Origin: Rufibacter latericius
GTDB lineage: Bacteria; Bacteroidota; Bacteroidia; Cytophagales; Hymenobacteraceae
Assembly (NCBI RefSeq): GCF_003721515.1
Contig: NZ_RJJD01000023.1
Span: 1 to 55,596 of the forward strand
DNA length: 55,596 bases
Direction of reading: 5' to 3'
Position 1 is the stretch's first letter. Each line of letters begins with the position of its first letter. The notes under the pieces are model-generated. The model saw only the letters and a program-made list of their open reading frames with translations. It did no database searches and had not been told where the DNA came from. Below, piece by piece: positions 26,728 through 35,319 of the stretch. A program made the position numbers and the translations under genes.

Positions 26728-26976
26728 ATGGATGAGTTATTGCTACAGGCGGTCAAAGAAGCCGTCACCAAAAAGAAGTTCCTGAAGATCCAGTACCGCA
26801 CCGAGTTGAACGAGTATCTGGCGGTAACGAGCCTCATCAAAAAGATTAATGAGAAGGAGGAAGGCTTGCAGGTAGAACTGGCCACCGGTGAGGAAATCCC
26901 GTTTCACCAACTGGTAAAGGTGGGGGATGTGGCTTCAGAGGAATATAATAGCCGCGATTTTACCTGCGATTGCTAA
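26728..26976 (+). CDS. Small Rof/Sm-fold-like hypothetical protein
   Basis: Protein of 82 residues. A predicted helix (MDELLLQAVKEAVTKKK) is followed by four or five short beta strands (FLKIQYRTELNEYLAVTSLI, GLQVELATGEEIPFHQLVKVGD). The size and strand order recall small Sm-like barrels such as Rof, a Rho-binding protein, but I cannot show homology. The extreme C terminus is FTCDC, two cysteines one residue apart, which could bind metal or be redox active. An ATG start at 26728 fits. It lies alone between repeats. Confidence 0.6.
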   Translation: MDELLLQAVKEAVTKKKFLKIQYRTELNEYLAVTSLIKKINEKEEGLQVELATGEEIPFHQLVKVGDVASEEYNSRDFTCDC

Positions 26977-27096
26977 GTTTAAGAGGTTGGATTTAAGGAG
27001 ACTCCGGGCTGTTTTCCTTTAAGGGAGGTGGGTAGATTTTTGCTTTAACCTGTCTTCCCTTTCCGATTTGATTTACTCGCCGTTAGACTGCCTGCC

Positions 27097-27123
27097 CCGT
27101 TGTTGGTGTTCTCCCCAATGACC
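27097..27123. repeat. Short hairpin repeat GTTGGT..ACCAAC, copy 3 (reverse)
   Basis: CCGTTGTTGGTGTTCTCCCC, the reverse of the copies at 2347 and 11499. This opens a repeat-only stretch, 26977-27847. Confidence 0.55.
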
Positions 27124-27159
27124 AGAACTGCCTTTCTTTAGCTCGTTTTTGGTAAAACG

Positions 27160-27205
27160 CTTCCTAAGCGCATGTCCCCCTTTGAAGGGGGTAGGGGGAT
27201 GACTT
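27160..27205 (-). repeat. CCCCCTACCCCCTCAAAGGG repeat, copy 2
   Basis: The reverse complement of 11401-11441 with one or two changes; TTCCTAAGCGCATGTCCCCC is at its left side. Confidence 0.65.
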
Positions 27206-27224
27206 CTTCTGCTGATCCTTTTGT

Positions 27225-27277
27225 CCATGGTTCAAGTCTGTGACTTGGACCTACCATGGTCGGAAGTTTGCAACTCC
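27225..27277 (-). repeat. Double-hairpin repeat, copy 3
   Basis: GGTTCAAGTC-tgt-GACTTGGACC followed by GGAAGTTTGCAACTCC, the reverse orientation of copy 1. Confidence 0.75.
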
Positions 27278-27360
27278 CGTGAGGCGTCAGCCTTAAACCG
27301 ACTTTAGCGCGGATTTACTTCTGTGACTATCTTTCTACTGCTTTTACTTTCTACTATCTT

Positions 27361-27488
27361 CCTTACCAAGCCTCAGGGCTGCAGCCGCGGTTTGCCCGCG
27401 TTTGTCACTTTTCTCCTTGATGAGAAAAGTAACCAAAAGAATCAAGAAGCCTCAAACTCGCTGACGCTCAGACAGTGAGGCTTCACTT
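27361..27488 (-). repeat. Conserved ~130-bp interspersed block, copy 3
   Basis: The reverse complement of the block at 2169. It differs around GAAGCCTCAAACTCGC, where other copies read GAAGAAAAGAAACTCGC. The frame open in other copies is stopped here. Confidence 0.85.
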
Positions 27489-27540
27489 AGGTACCACCTG
27501 GCTGCCGTCCTCTGTTTCATATCTCACTTAGGGCAATGCC

Positions 27541-27612
27541 AATTGAACGGTCCCTGCTTGCAGCAGGCCGTGCCTCGGCCTCACGTAGGCCTTCGTCCCA
27601 ACCTGCCGCAGG
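27541..27612. repeat. Degenerate GC-rich hairpin linked to block copy 3
   Basis: On the minus strand CCCTGCGGCAGG and CCTGCTGCAAGCAGGG can pair around an inner GGCCT-acgtg-AGGCC hairpin. It sits where the variable-stem hairpin lies in the other copies and is a diverged version. Confidence 0.5.
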
Positions 27613-27735
27613 GTTGGATGTTTCTGGTTTGAACCATTTGCAATGCCTTCCTTTAATCCACAAAGGGCCCACTGTTCACGCTTCCTCCCAGCACTTGCGG
27701 TGAGGCGATTGGAACAAAATAATCATTGCTTAATC

Positions 27736-27795
27736 AAAAGGAGGTTGTCACTCAGAGGAAGGATTCATCCTTCCTCTGAGTGACAACCTCCTTTT
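27736..27795. repeat. Perfect ~28-bp inverted repeat (REP-like/terminator)
   Basis: The left arm starts AAAAGGAGGTTGTCACTCAG and ends GGAAGGAT; the right arm (from 27767) is its exact complement ending CCTCCTTTT. The loop is 2-4 nt. T and A runs on both ends could terminate transcription from the DoxX gene, but 28 perfect base pairs is far longer than a normal terminator. The TTGTCACTCAGAGGAAGGAT sequence recalls REP palindromes of other Bacteroidota. Confidence 0.85.
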
Positions 27796-27847
27796 TGAGA
27801 ATCTAGGTACAGCAAAAAACGATCGTTTTGGCTTAAGGCCAAGCCCT

Positions 27848-28264
27848 TTACATATGCATGGTAGACCTGGTGCCTAATCTACCTCGTCTAGAACCATCTA
27901 CGCTCCAGATGCCGGAGCCTTGGGAGGCCATGTAGAGGAATAGAAAGCAGTAGAGGAGGGCTAACTCTCCCTGGTTCTGCAGGGGAGACCAACCTTGGGG
28001 TAAATGGGCCATGAAATACGCTACTGCCATTTGCCCCGAGGCAATAAACGCTGCCCAACTGGTGAACAGCCCAATGGCAATCAAAATACCGGCCACCAAT
28101 TCTACGATGCCGGCTACCCCCATGAGGGACGCTATTTCTACAGGATCGCCGCCGCCGGGCCATCCGAACAATTTCTGGGTTCCGTGCAACGCAAACATTA
28201 TCCCTGCTACAATCCGGAGAAGGGCATACAGGTAAGGAGCGTACCTGTTTAATATTCTATCCAT
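27848..28264 (-). CDS. DoxX-family membrane protein
   Basis: Integral membrane protein of 138 residues with four segments (about 9-27, 45-66, 70-90 and 100-118). Family features are LLRIVAGIMFALHGTQKLFGW, the GxxELxxGILIAIGLFT step and the final LALLYCFLFLYMASQGSG. DoxX proteins are linked to thiosulfate:quinone oxidoreductase, or in other bacteria to superoxide detoxification. The C-terminal ~20 residues (SRRGRLGTRSTMHM) are extra and basic. It stands alone; the big inverted repeat lies 53 bp after its stop. Confidence 0.88.
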   Translation of the reverse strand: MDRILNRYAPYLYALLRIVAGIMFALHGTQKLFGWPGGGDPVEIASLMGVAGIVELVAGILIAIGLFTSWAAFIASGQMAVAYFMAHLPQGWSPLQNQGELALLYCFLFLYMASQGSGIWSVDGSRRGRLGTRSTMHM

Positions 28265-28777
28265 AGCCTATTATATTAAATTGTTTGAGGATAACTTATT
28301 GTAAGACAAGAAGTACGTTGAATGTTTACGGCGGAGCGGGTATATAGTTTTCTGGTAATATTAAGCTATGGCGTTTGGTGAATCCAGAGGTTTTAGTCCA
28401 TAATGGTGACTTCTTTGGTGGACCTCATAGAAGAAGAAATCCTGCTTTAAGAGGAAAGTGCATCGGGTGGTTTTAGGTAAAGGGTGAAAGGACCAGTTTC
28501 CTGACCAGAAATCTTTAAGAATCGAAAGGTGGAAAAACAGTTTTCTCTTTGCCCGAGAATGGGCGAAAGCCCGGCTTCCAGGGTTTCATCTGAGTTTTGC
28601 AAAATCGGGTTGAAAGCCGCACGTCTGGAGAAGGGCAACCGTTTATGTACTCTTTTAGCAAAAACTACTCAGAACTATGCAAATATGCGGGGACTAGCAT
28701 TCTTTCAATTATATTAATGGGTTAGAAGCAAATTGGTAAAGACGAGGCCTGGATTGGCTCCTTAAATTAGAAATTTT
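28265..28777. other. Intergenic region without recognised features
   Basis: About 510 bp between divergent genes. I find no convincing ORF, RNA gene or repeat family member. It must hold promoters for DoxX (minus) and the oxidoreductase pair (plus), but no clear -7/-33 pair stands out. Confidence 0.4.
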
Positions 28778-29323
28778 ATGAACAGGCGAACCGCGGTCAA
28801 AGGCTTGCTGATTTTTACGGGAGGATTGATGCTGGTGCCTTCCTGTATGATGGAGAGCAGCAAGGCCTCTATCAAGCTGAAGCACCTGAGCGTGTCTGGT
28901 GAGGAGGAGAAGATGCTGGCCGAACTGGTGGAAACCTTGATCCCGACCACCGACACCGCTGGCGGCAAAGCCCTGGGGCTGCATAAGTTTACCTTAAAGA
29001 TGGTAGACGATCTGTTTAGCCCAGAGGACCAAAAAGCATTTACCGAAGGGATGGACGCGTTCCAGAAGCACACCAAAAAGCAGACGGGTAACACCTTTGT
29101 GGAAGCAACGCCCCAGCAGCGGCAGGAAATAATTGCCGCCGTGAACGCCGGGAAAGCCCCGGAAGAAGTCCTTGCCTTTTACAAGATCCTGAAAGACCAG
29201 ACCATCAGGGGGTATCTCAACTCAGAACTGGTCATGACCAAATTACGCAAGTATGAATTAGTGCCTAGCCGGTATTTGGCTTATTATCCGGTAAAGGCAG
29301 CAAAAGCAAGCAATAATGGCTAA
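28778..29323 (+). CDS. Gluconate 2-dehydrogenase subunit 3-like lipoprotein
   Basis: Small subunit of a membrane-bound GMC dehydrogenase, 181 residues. The N terminus MNRRTAVKGLLIFTGG has a twin-arginine motif and a lipobox LVPSC (Cys near 23), so it is probably exported folded by Tat and lipid-anchored. The core matches subunit 3 (EEEKMLAELVETLIPTTDTAGG, helical thereafter), which escorts the flavin subunit through Tat and couples it to the membrane. It overlaps the GMC subunit by 8 bp, indicating co-translation. No cytochrome subunit is adjacent, so the electron acceptor is unknown. Confidence 0.88.
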   Translation: MNRRTAVKGLLIFTGGLMLVPSCMMESSKASIKLKHLSVSGEEEKMLAELVETLIPTTDTAGGKALGLHKFTLKMVDDLFSPEDQKAFTEGMDAFQKHTKKQTGNTFVEATPQQRQEIIAAVNAGKAPEEVLAFYKILKDQTIRGYLNSELVMTKLRKYELVPSRYLAYYPVKAAKASNNG

Positions 29324-31031
29324 TCTGAACGTAGACAGTGTGAAGCAGCTGACCTTTGACGCCATCGTGATCGGGTCTGGGATAAGTGGCGGTTGGGCAG
29401 CCAAGGAATTCACCGAAAAAGGACTTAAAACACTGGTGTTGGAGCGCGGGCGCGATGTAAAGCACCTCAAAGATTATCCCACCACTAACATGATGCCCTA
29501 TGAGTTTGAGCACCGAAACGAACTCACCCGTGAGATAAAGGAAAAGAACCCGGTGGTAAGCAAGTGCTACGCCTTCCGTGAGGATGCCATGCACTTCTTT
29601 GTGAAAGATGCCGAGCAGCCGTACGTGCAGCAAAAACCCTTTGACTGGATCAGGGGCCAGCAGGTAGGCGGAAAATCCCTGCTGTGGGCCCGGCAGACCC
29701 AGCGCTGGAGCGACCTGGATTTTGAAGGCCCCGCCCGCGACGGTTTCGCCGTAGACTGGCCCATCCGGTACAAAGACCTGGCGCCGTGGTACAGCTACGT
29801 AGAGAAATTCGCGGGTATCTCGGGCAACAACGACGGCCTGGAAGAACTGCCCGATGGGGAGTTTTTGCCCGCTTTTCCGCTAAACAGCGTGGAAGACCAT
29901 TTCAAAAAGCAACTTAAGGCGCAGTACGGCAACCGGCACGTGATCAGTGCCCGCTGCGCGCACCTTTCAAAACCTAACCAGATCCATCTGGACCAAGGGC
30001 GGGCGCAGTGCCAAAACCGGGTATTGTGCCAGCGCGGATGTCCGTTTGGAGGATATTTCAGCAGCAATGCTTCCACCATTCCGTGGGCCGAAAGAACCGG
30101 CAACCTGACCTTGCTGCCGCACTCGGTGGTGCAGGAGGTGATCTATAATGAGAAAGCCGGTAAAGCCACTGGGGTGCGCGTGATCAATGCCCAAACCAAG
30201 GAAACTACCGAGTACTTTGCACCGGTTATCTTCGTGAATGCCTCTGCTTTCAGCACAAACCAGATCCTGCTGAACTCCACTTCGGCCCGGTTCCCGAACG
30301 GCTTGGGCAACGATAACGGCTTGCTGGGTAAATACGTGGCTTTCCATAACTACCGCGCCAGAATCTCGGCCGATTATGAGGGAATGCAGGAATACGCCAC
30401 TGATGGAAGAAACCCGGCGGGTGGCGGCTACATTCCGCGTTTCCGGAACCTGCACAAACAGGAAACCGACTTCCTCAGAGGCTACGCCGCGGGTTTCCGG
30501 GCCGATCGTCGGCAGGAAGAGGATACCTCTGGTTTTGGGGCCGAATTGAAAAAACAGCTCCTAAACCCTACCTGGGGAATCTGGAAAGTGGGCTCGCACA
30601 TGATGGGCGAAACCATCCCGAAGGCCGAAAGCCAACTGAGTCTGAGCAAAGACCAGAAAGATTCCTGGGGTATTCCGCTCCTGAACATCTCGCTGGACTA
30701 CGACGCAAACGACGATAAAATGGTCGCCGATTACCACGCCCAGATGGAGGAGATGTTCACCAAGGCCGGTTTCACCAACATCCAGAAATCAGACTCGCAT
30801 CAGGCTCCGGGGCTGGACATCCACGAGATGGGCGGCGTACGCATGGGGCATGACCCTAAAACCTCGCTGCTGAACAAGTACAACCAACTGCATGCCTGCC
30901 CCAACGTCTACGTCACAGACGGTGCCTGCATGACCTCCACCTCTACCCAGAACCCTTCCCTGACCTACATGGCCCTGACAGCCCGCGCCGTAGACCACGC
31001 CATCAAGGAACGGAAAAAGCAGAATATCTAG
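29316..31031 (+). CDS. GMC-family FAD oxidoreductase (dehydrogenase large subunit)
   Basis: Flavoprotein of 571 residues that oxidises an alcohol or sugar and passes electrons to a membrane acceptor through subunit 3. The FAD-binding GSGISGGWAAKEF motif is near residue 20, followed by LVLERGRDVKH. The region GGKSLLWARQTQRW matches the GMC signature. The C-terminal domain has SDSHQAPGLDIHEMGGVRMG and TDGACMTSTSTQNPSLTYMALTARA, with the active-site His and Asn. It has no signal of its own, which fits Tat export as a complex with the Arg-Arg bearing subunit. Relatives are annotated as gluconate, 2-keto-gluconate or fructose dehydrogenases; the substrate is not determined. Confidence 0.92.
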   Translation: MANLNVDSVKQLTFDAIVIGSGISGGWAAKEFTEKGLKTLVLERGRDVKHLKDYPTTNMMPYEFEHRNELTREIKEKNPVVSKCYAFREDAMHFFVKDAEQPYVQQKPFDWIRGQQVGGKSLLWARQTQRWSDLDFEGPARDGFAVDWPIRYKDLAPWYSYVEKFAGISGNNDGLEELPDGEFLPAFPLNSVEDHFKKQLKAQYGNRHVISARCAHLSKPNQIHLDQGRAQCQNRVLCQRGCPFGGYFSSNASTIPWAERTGNLTLLPHSVVQEVIYNEKAGKATGVRVINAQTKETTEYFAPVIFVNASAFSTNQILLNSTSARFPNGLGNDNGLLGKYVAFHNYRARISADYEGMQEYATDGRNPAGGGYIPRFRNLHKQETDFLRGYAAGFRADRRQEEDTSGFGAELKKQLLNPTWGIWKVGSHMMGETIPKAESQLSLSKDQKDSWGIPLLNISLDYDANDDKMVADYHAQMEEMFTKAGFTNIQKSDSHQAPGLDIHEMGGVRMGHDPKTSLLNKYNQLHACPNVYVTDGACMTSTSTQNPSLTYMALTARAVDHAIKERKKQNI

Positions 31032-31041
31032 GTTTCCCAGC

Positions 31042-31093
31042 AAAAAGGCGGTTGTCTTTCTACCTGATTTGGCAGAAAGACAACCGCCTTTTT
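31042..31093 (+). terminator. Strong terminator after the GMC operon
   Basis: AAAAAGGCGGTTGTCTTTCT pairs with AGAAAGACAACCGCCTTTTT, loop ACCTGATTTGGC; T-run on plus, A-run allows both directions. Confidence 0.9.
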
Positions 31094-31143
31094 TGGTGGG
31101 TGCTCATTATGAAGTCAGCACATCCGGTAAAACAAACATTCCT

Positions 31144-31179
31144 GGTTTAGAGGCTCTTTTCTGAAACCAGGCCTTAAAC
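31144..31179. repeat. 36-bp palindrome family, copy 11
   Basis: GGTTTAGAGGCTCTTTTCTG then AAACCAGGCCTTAAAC, 27 bp 3' of the minus-strand NTF2-like gene. Confidence 0.7.
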
Positions 31180-31206
31180 TAGGTTGAGGGGCAAACCTCT
31201 TTCTTT

Positions 31207-31599
31207 TCAGGAGCTTCGCTGGTTGCTGTTCCAGATGTCTTTCTGCAGTTTCCAGTCTCCGTTATCGCGTTTCCAGACTACCATGTACTTGCCTTTATCT
31301 ATGGCTTGTCCGTCTTCGCCTTTCAGGGTGTAATGGCCTAACTCAATGGCGGTCTGTTCCAGGTTTTCTACCTCTATAGTGTCTAAGATGATGGATTTTA
31401 TGCCGGCCTCCATGGCCCCTTTCCAGAACTGCGCAATGGCTTCCCTGCCTTGGGCGGTTTCAAAGCCGGCAGGCATCAATACAGCGTTAGGAGTGTACAG
31501 GGCTGCCAGAGCAGTCGCGTCTCCACTGTTGTAGATGTCAGTGAATTTACTGCAGAGTCTTTTGATTTCGTCGGTAATATCAACACTGAGTGCTTCCAT
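31207..31599 (-). CDS. SnoaL/NTF2-like (DUF4440-type) protein
   Basis: Cone-fold protein of 130 residues, cytoplasmic. Typical features are IKRLCSKFTDIYNSGDATALAALYTPNAVLMPAG near the N terminus, GREAIAQFWKGAMEAG, and the closing YMVVWKRDNGDWKLQKDIWNSN. Such proteins are hydrolase-like, isomerase-like or ligand carriers; none can be assigned. The ATG at 31599 is used: the frame stays open upstream to 31851, but that part has no homology and a non-coding look. 31600-31943 holds nothing else that I recognise. Confidence 0.85.
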   Translation of the reverse strand: MEALSVDITDEIKRLCSKFTDIYNSGDATALAALYTPNAVLMPAGFETAQGREAIAQFWKGAMEAGIKSIILDTIEVENLEQTAIELGHYTLKGEDGQAIDKGKYMVVWKRDNGDWKLQKDIWNSNQRSS

Positions 31600-31943
31600 A
31601 GTTTTTAGAGGTTTAAATGGAGAAGAATTGAGAGTAATCGCCGATGAATCAGGAGTACGCTGAACCGGTAATTTGCTTTTGTCCGGTTTGGGTTCTCCCC
31701 GCCAGTGTATCCAAAAACTTTCACAAAGGGTGAGCCCGGGAGTAGCTTTCATAAGCCTAAAATCCCCGAGGAGCCCGCATGGGGAGCGTATTGAGAAAGA
31801 GAAAAAAAGGGGAGAATCAACTTCTGCTTCCTTCCATGAAGTTATAAACAAATGCCGAATTATGGAACAGAATCAGACTGAATTTCCGGCAAGTGTCCCT
31901 GTTGATCATCAAGGATAATGTTCCACAGAGGGTAAGCATTCAT

Positions 31944-31983
31944 CCGTTTCAAACCTGTTTTACTAAAAACGGCCTTGAAACGG
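31944..31983. repeat. 36-bp palindrome family, copy 12
   Basis: CCGTTTCAAACCTGTTTTAC then TAAAAACGGCCTTGAAACGG; perfect outer arms CCGTTTCAA/TTGAAACGG. Confidence 0.8.
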
Positions 31984-31993
31984 AAGGAAATAA

Positions 31994-32027
31994 AAACTCC
32001 GCCGGCGCAAACCAGCGGAGTTTCTTT
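31994..32027 (-). terminator. Terminator of lepB
   Basis: AAACTCCGC pairs with GCGGAGTTT, loop about 11 nt; on the minus strand followed by a T-rich tract. Confidence 0.75.
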
Positions 32028-32054
32028 GTAGGCAGGAAAAGGGCTATCTGAAGT

Positions 32055-33155
32055 CTAGTTGATGGTGTGAAACATGCGGTTCCAGCGGATTTTATCGGTA
32101 AAATTGGCGGCAGAATCTGACGACATCCAGACCAGGACGGCTTTGCCAACTACGTATTCCTCGGGCACGAAACCCCAGAACCGGGAGTCATGCGAGTTGT
32201 GGCGGTTGTCGCCCATCATGAAGTAGTAGTTCTGTTGGAAGGTATAGCGGGTGAGTTCTTTCCCGTTCTGGTAGATTTTGCCATCCCTTACCTCCACGCC
32301 GGGGTTGTGCTCATACGTCCGGATGATCTTCTCGTAGAGTGGCAGCGTGGCCGGAGTGATGGCAACGGTAGCTCCTGCCTTGGGAATATACAGTGGCCCT
32401 AAGTTATCTTGGTTCCAGGCGTACTGCGCAGGCGCCTGCGGGAAAACGCGTGGGTCTGCTTCGCCAGGGGCGGCTTTCATGGAGATCACTTCCTTGATGA
32501 AATCAAAGGACCGGAGCTTTTGGGCAGTTTCTGGCAAAGTGTGCACGTAATAGCCGCCTTGTACCGGAATAATGTCGGTGATGCCGTGCTTTTTGAAGAA
32601 TTTCTCCTGCACATACTCATTCGTTTGCACAAAATAGCTGAACTGCAGTTTGGCGTCGGTCTTTGCGGGAGTTCCGTTGAGGTAAACCTGCCCTTGTTTG
32701 ATTTGAAGCGTGTCGCCGGCAACCGCAATGCAGCGCTTGATCAGGTAGGTTTTCAGGTCAACAGGACGCTCTGTTTCCTCTGGGTGGTTGAACACTACCG
32801 GATCATTGTGCTGCACCTCAGAAAAGCCCGGCAACCGGTGGGAGGGAAGCTGTACAATGTCTGAAAAAGAAGGAAGGTTTGTACCCCAGATGGTTTGATG
32901 GGTTAGCGGCACCTGCACCGGGGTGATGGGGGTGCGCGAACCGTAATGCAGCTTGCTCACAAAGAGGTAGTCGCCGGTGAGCAGCGATTGCTCCATGGAG
33001 GAACTGGGAATGGCAAAAGCCTCAAAGGTGAGCCACCGGATAAACGTAGCGCAGACCACGGCAAACATAGCGGCATCGGCCCACTCACGGACCGCTGATT
33101 TCTTCTTTTTGGGCGGAGAAGGTTTTTCTTTCTTTTCCCAGAATTTAATGGCCAT
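32055..33155 (-). CDS. lepB: Signal peptidase I
   Basis: Membrane serine protease of 366 residues that removes signal peptides from exported proteins. A basic N-terminal region (KKEKPSPPKKKK) precedes one membrane segment (about 26-44). The catalytic Ser53 is in IPSSSMEQSL and the general base Lys140 in YLIKRCIAVAGD. The later box MMGDNRHNSHDSRFWGFVP (about 316-334) is strongly conserved. The insert of about 80 residues between the Ser and Lys boxes and the extra domain (about 180-300) are usual for Bacteroidota LepB. It has its own terminator and stands alone. Confidence 0.95.
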   Translation of the reverse strand: MAIKFWEKKEKPSPPKKKKSAVREWADAAMFAVVCATFIRWLTFEAFAIPSSSMEQSLLTGDYLFVSKLHYGSRTPITPVQVPLTHQTIWGTNLPSFSDIVQLPSHRLPGFSEVQHNDPVVFNHPEETERPVDLKTYLIKRCIAVAGDTLQIKQGQVYLNGTPAKTDAKLQFSYFVQTNEYVQEKFFKKHGITDIIPVQGGYYVHTLPETAQKLRSFDFIKEVISMKAAPGEADPRVFPQAPAQYAWNQDNLGPLYIPKAGATVAITPATLPLYEKIIRTYEHNPGVEVRDGKIYQNGKELTRYTFQQNYYFMMGDNRHNSHDSRFWGFVPEEYVVGKAVLVWMSSDSAANFTDKIRWNRMFHTIN

Positions 33156-33453
33156 AGAAGAGGTAATTGAATCAGGATAAGGAATATAGATTAAAACTAT
33201 ATTTGTTTAGATTTATTGTGTTTCTTCCTGCCTTAACAGAAAGTTATGGTTTGCATTTAAGGGAAAGAAATGTTGCCTAAAGTGCCGTTTCTTTGGTTTT
33301 CCTGCACTTCATTCTAAGCCTGATAAAGCCTTTCCTTTGCATCTGAAATAAGCCGAGAAGCTTTTTTAAACCACTTCAATCTGGTTACTTCTTTGCCCTT
33401 TTCCGGAAAACAGCTCCTTTTCACTTCACGACAGTTTCACTAAATCTTTCCCG
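33156..33453. other. Intergenic region between divergent genes
   Basis: Holds promoters for lepB and the lipoprotein. A half-element of the 36-bp family (GCCCTTTTCCGGAAAACAGC, near 33395-33414) lies close to the lipoprotein start. Nothing else is seen. Confidence 0.4.
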
Positions 33454-33945
33454 ATGATGAAAAAAGTTACCTTCCTGCTCTTACCGCTCCTGGCTTTCTC
33501 CTGTGCAGAGAAGCCGTCAACTGAAGAAGATACCGCCAAGTTGTTACAGGTGTATGCGCAGCAACGGAAAGCCCACTTCGGCAAGGACGCCAAGGCCATG
33601 TTCGCCAACTCTTCCCCTGAGATGATCAGTGTCAACGCCGGGAAAATCAATGTGAGTTCAGGGAGTTCAGATGTAGAAGCTTTTCAGAACTATTTCAACT
33701 CCGTGGATTTCAAGAAGTGGGATGATGTGAAGCCACCGGTCATTCGGTTCTCAGAAGATCATTCGCTGGCCTATACCGTGGTAGACAAACTGGTGGTGTT
33801 GACCACAAAAGACAGCCTGGGCCGAAACATAGAGGAAACCACCCATTATGCCTGGGTGTCTATTTACCCAAAGCAAAAGGACGGCAACTGGCTACTGGAA
33901 TGCATTGCGTCAACCAATGAACCCGAAAAAGTGGTTCCCTTGTAA
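33454..33945 (+). CDS. NTF2-like lipoprotein
   Basis: Lipoprotein of 163 residues with lipobox LLAFSC (Cys near 17) after MMKKVTFLLLP. The mature part (EEDTAKLLQVYAQQRKAHFGKDAKAMFAN, then beta strands to HYAWVSIYPKQKDGNWLLECIASTNEP) has the helix-then-sheet order of SnoaL/DUF4440 folds. There is no acidic stretch right after Cys, but EKPSTEEDT follows closely. The function is unknown. It is monocistronic: a terminator shared with the convergent QorB-like gene follows. Confidence 0.75.
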   Translation: MMKKVTFLLLPLLAFSCAEKPSTEEDTAKLLQVYAQQRKAHFGKDAKAMFANSSPEMISVNAGKINVSSGSSDVEAFQNYFNSVDFKKWDDVKPPVIRFSEDHSLAYTVVDKLVVLTTKDSLGRNIEETTHYAWVSIYPKQKDGNWLLECIASTNEPEKVVPL

Positions 33946-34014
33946 TTGTTTGGATGGAAAAGTACCTGCCTTGAAGCGGCGGAAAAATAAACCGGTAAGG
34001 CGTTTGAGCACCTG

Positions 34015-34051
34015 CTTTTTAGGCCTGTTTTAGGGAAAATAGCCCAAAAGG
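34015..34051. repeat. 36-bp palindrome family, copy 13
   Basis: CTTTTTAGGCCTGTTTTAGG then GAAAATAGCCCAAAAGG, 70 bp after the lipoprotein stop. Confidence 0.75.
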
Positions 34052-34071
34052 GCTTTACGAAAAAAGCCCCC

Positions 34072-34118
34072 AAAGCAAAAGAAGCTGACCCATCTAACGG
34101 GCCAGTTCCTTTTGCTTT
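34072..34118. terminator. Bidirectional hairpin between convergent genes
   Basis: AAAGCAAAAG pairs with CTTTTGCTTT, with inner GCTG/CAGT pairing around a CC..GG tip; usable in both directions. Confidence 0.65.
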
Positions 34119-34195
34119 ACTGTGATTTCACTAGGGGTAGAGTTCGCCTTTCAGGTCTTCCCTTTTTTTGAAGTGCTTGTTTCAGGCAGCTTGAT

Positions 34196-35050
34196 TTAAG
34201 CTCCCTTGAGGACCTCCGCCACAGTAACTGACATTGGAGTGGTGGGATGGCCGATCAACGCGGAAAGTTGGTGGGTTTCATCAAACAAATCGCCTTGGGA
34301 GGCCGAAACGTCCCAACCGGCAATGGCCTGGGCCAAGTCTTCAGGCAAACCGAAACTGGTGAGGGCAGCGGCGTAATCGGCTCCTGGTAAATTCTTGAAC
34401 GGGATTTCCTTGCCAGTCTGTCGGGAGATTTCGGCGGCTAAATCGCTTAGGGTGTAAGCTGCGTCTCCGGCCAGTTCATAGACTTTGCCTTCGTGCCCTT
34501 CAGTGGTAAGCACAATCGCAGCAGCCTCGGCATAATCAGCGCGGGCGGCGGAAGAGATTTTGCCTTCGCCGGCACTGCCTATGAAGGCACCTCCGGCCAG
34601 CGCACCCGGGATAGAACCAGTGTAGTTCTCGGTGTACCAGCCGTTACGCAAAAGCGTGTACGGAATACCTGAATTCTCTAGGGCGGCTTCGGTGGCGAGG
34701 TGCTCTTCGGCCAGGGTGAGGGTAGAGGTATCGGCGTGCAGAAGGCTGGTGTACACAATCCATTTTACGCCAGCATTTTTGGCGGCATCTATCACGTTCT
34801 GGTGCTGCTTCGCCCGTTTTCCTACGTCACTTCCTGAGATCAGCAATAACGTATCAATGCCTTGGAGGGCCGGGCTCAAGGTTTCTGGCTGGTCGTAATC
34901 AGCATGACGGGCTTCTACGCCCAGGTCAGCCGCTTTCTGGGTGGAACGGACCAGCGCGACCACGTTATCGGTTGCTCCCTTTTCTTTTAGTTTCTCTACC
35001 ACCAGGCGGCCTAGCTGGCCCGTTGCTCCGGTAATGGCTATTTTCTTCAT
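34196..35050 (-). CDS. qorB: QorB-like NAD(P)H:quinone oxidoreductase (NmrA-type SDR)
   Basis: Atypical SDR of 284 residues. The NADP-binding GATGQLGRLV motif is at 8-17, followed by VALVRSTQKAADLGVEARHADYDQPETL. Segments LLLISGSDVGKRAKQHQNVIDAAKNAGVKWIVYTSLL and LRNGWYTENYT are typical of E. coli QorB (YtfG), which reduces quinones with NADPH. Catalytic Tyr/Lys are not used in this group. A QorB-type assignment is good; a related NmrA-like sensor is the main alternative. Single gene. Confidence 0.88.
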   Translation of the reverse strand: MKKIAITGATGQLGRLVVEKLKEKGATDNVVALVRSTQKAADLGVEARHADYDQPETLSPALQGIDTLLLISGSDVGKRAKQHQNVIDAAKNAGVKWIVYTSLLHADTSTLTLAEEHLATEAALENSGIPYTLLRNGWYTENYTGSIPGALAGGAFIGSAGEGKISSAARADYAEAAAIVLTTEGHEGKVYELAGDAAYTLSDLAAEISRQTGKEIPFKNLPGADYAAALTSFGLPEDLAQAIAGWDVSASQGDLFDETHQLSALIGHPTTPMSVTVAEVLKGA

Positions 35051-35151
35051 AGTGTATGGTTTAAGTCTAGCTTAGATGTTTTATACGCAAGGTGGAGGAA
35101 AACTCCCTAGGGTACCCAGTATTGAATTGTATACCTTGATTTCTAGCATCG

Positions 35152-35187
35152 GTTTAGGGGCTGTTTTCTCAAAAGCAGCCCCTAAAC
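35152..35187. repeat. 36-bp palindrome family, copy 14 (best conserved)
   Basis: Perfect 12-bp arms GTTTAGGGGCTG and CAGCCCCTAAAC around TTTTCTCAAAAG. It is the clearest statement of the family structure; it lies 101 bp upstream of qorB. Confidence 0.9.
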
Positions 35188-35319
35188 GCTTGTATGGAAA
35201 AAAACGCTATGAACAGATAGATGTACTAGGTCTATTCAACAGACAAACAGGGGAATTGGTACTCAGATCACTTAGTTTTGTCTGAGATTGCCCAAGCTAC
35301 AAACCTTCACCTGAAATTT

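Noticed and set aside
28447..28717. Short frames on both strands (63 and 62 codons)
   Set aside because: No ribosome sites, no conserved pattern, overlapping on opposite strands.
31600..31851. 84-residue N-terminal extension of the NTF2-like protein
   Set aside because: No similarity to the family and odd composition; the ATG at 31599 starts the fold.
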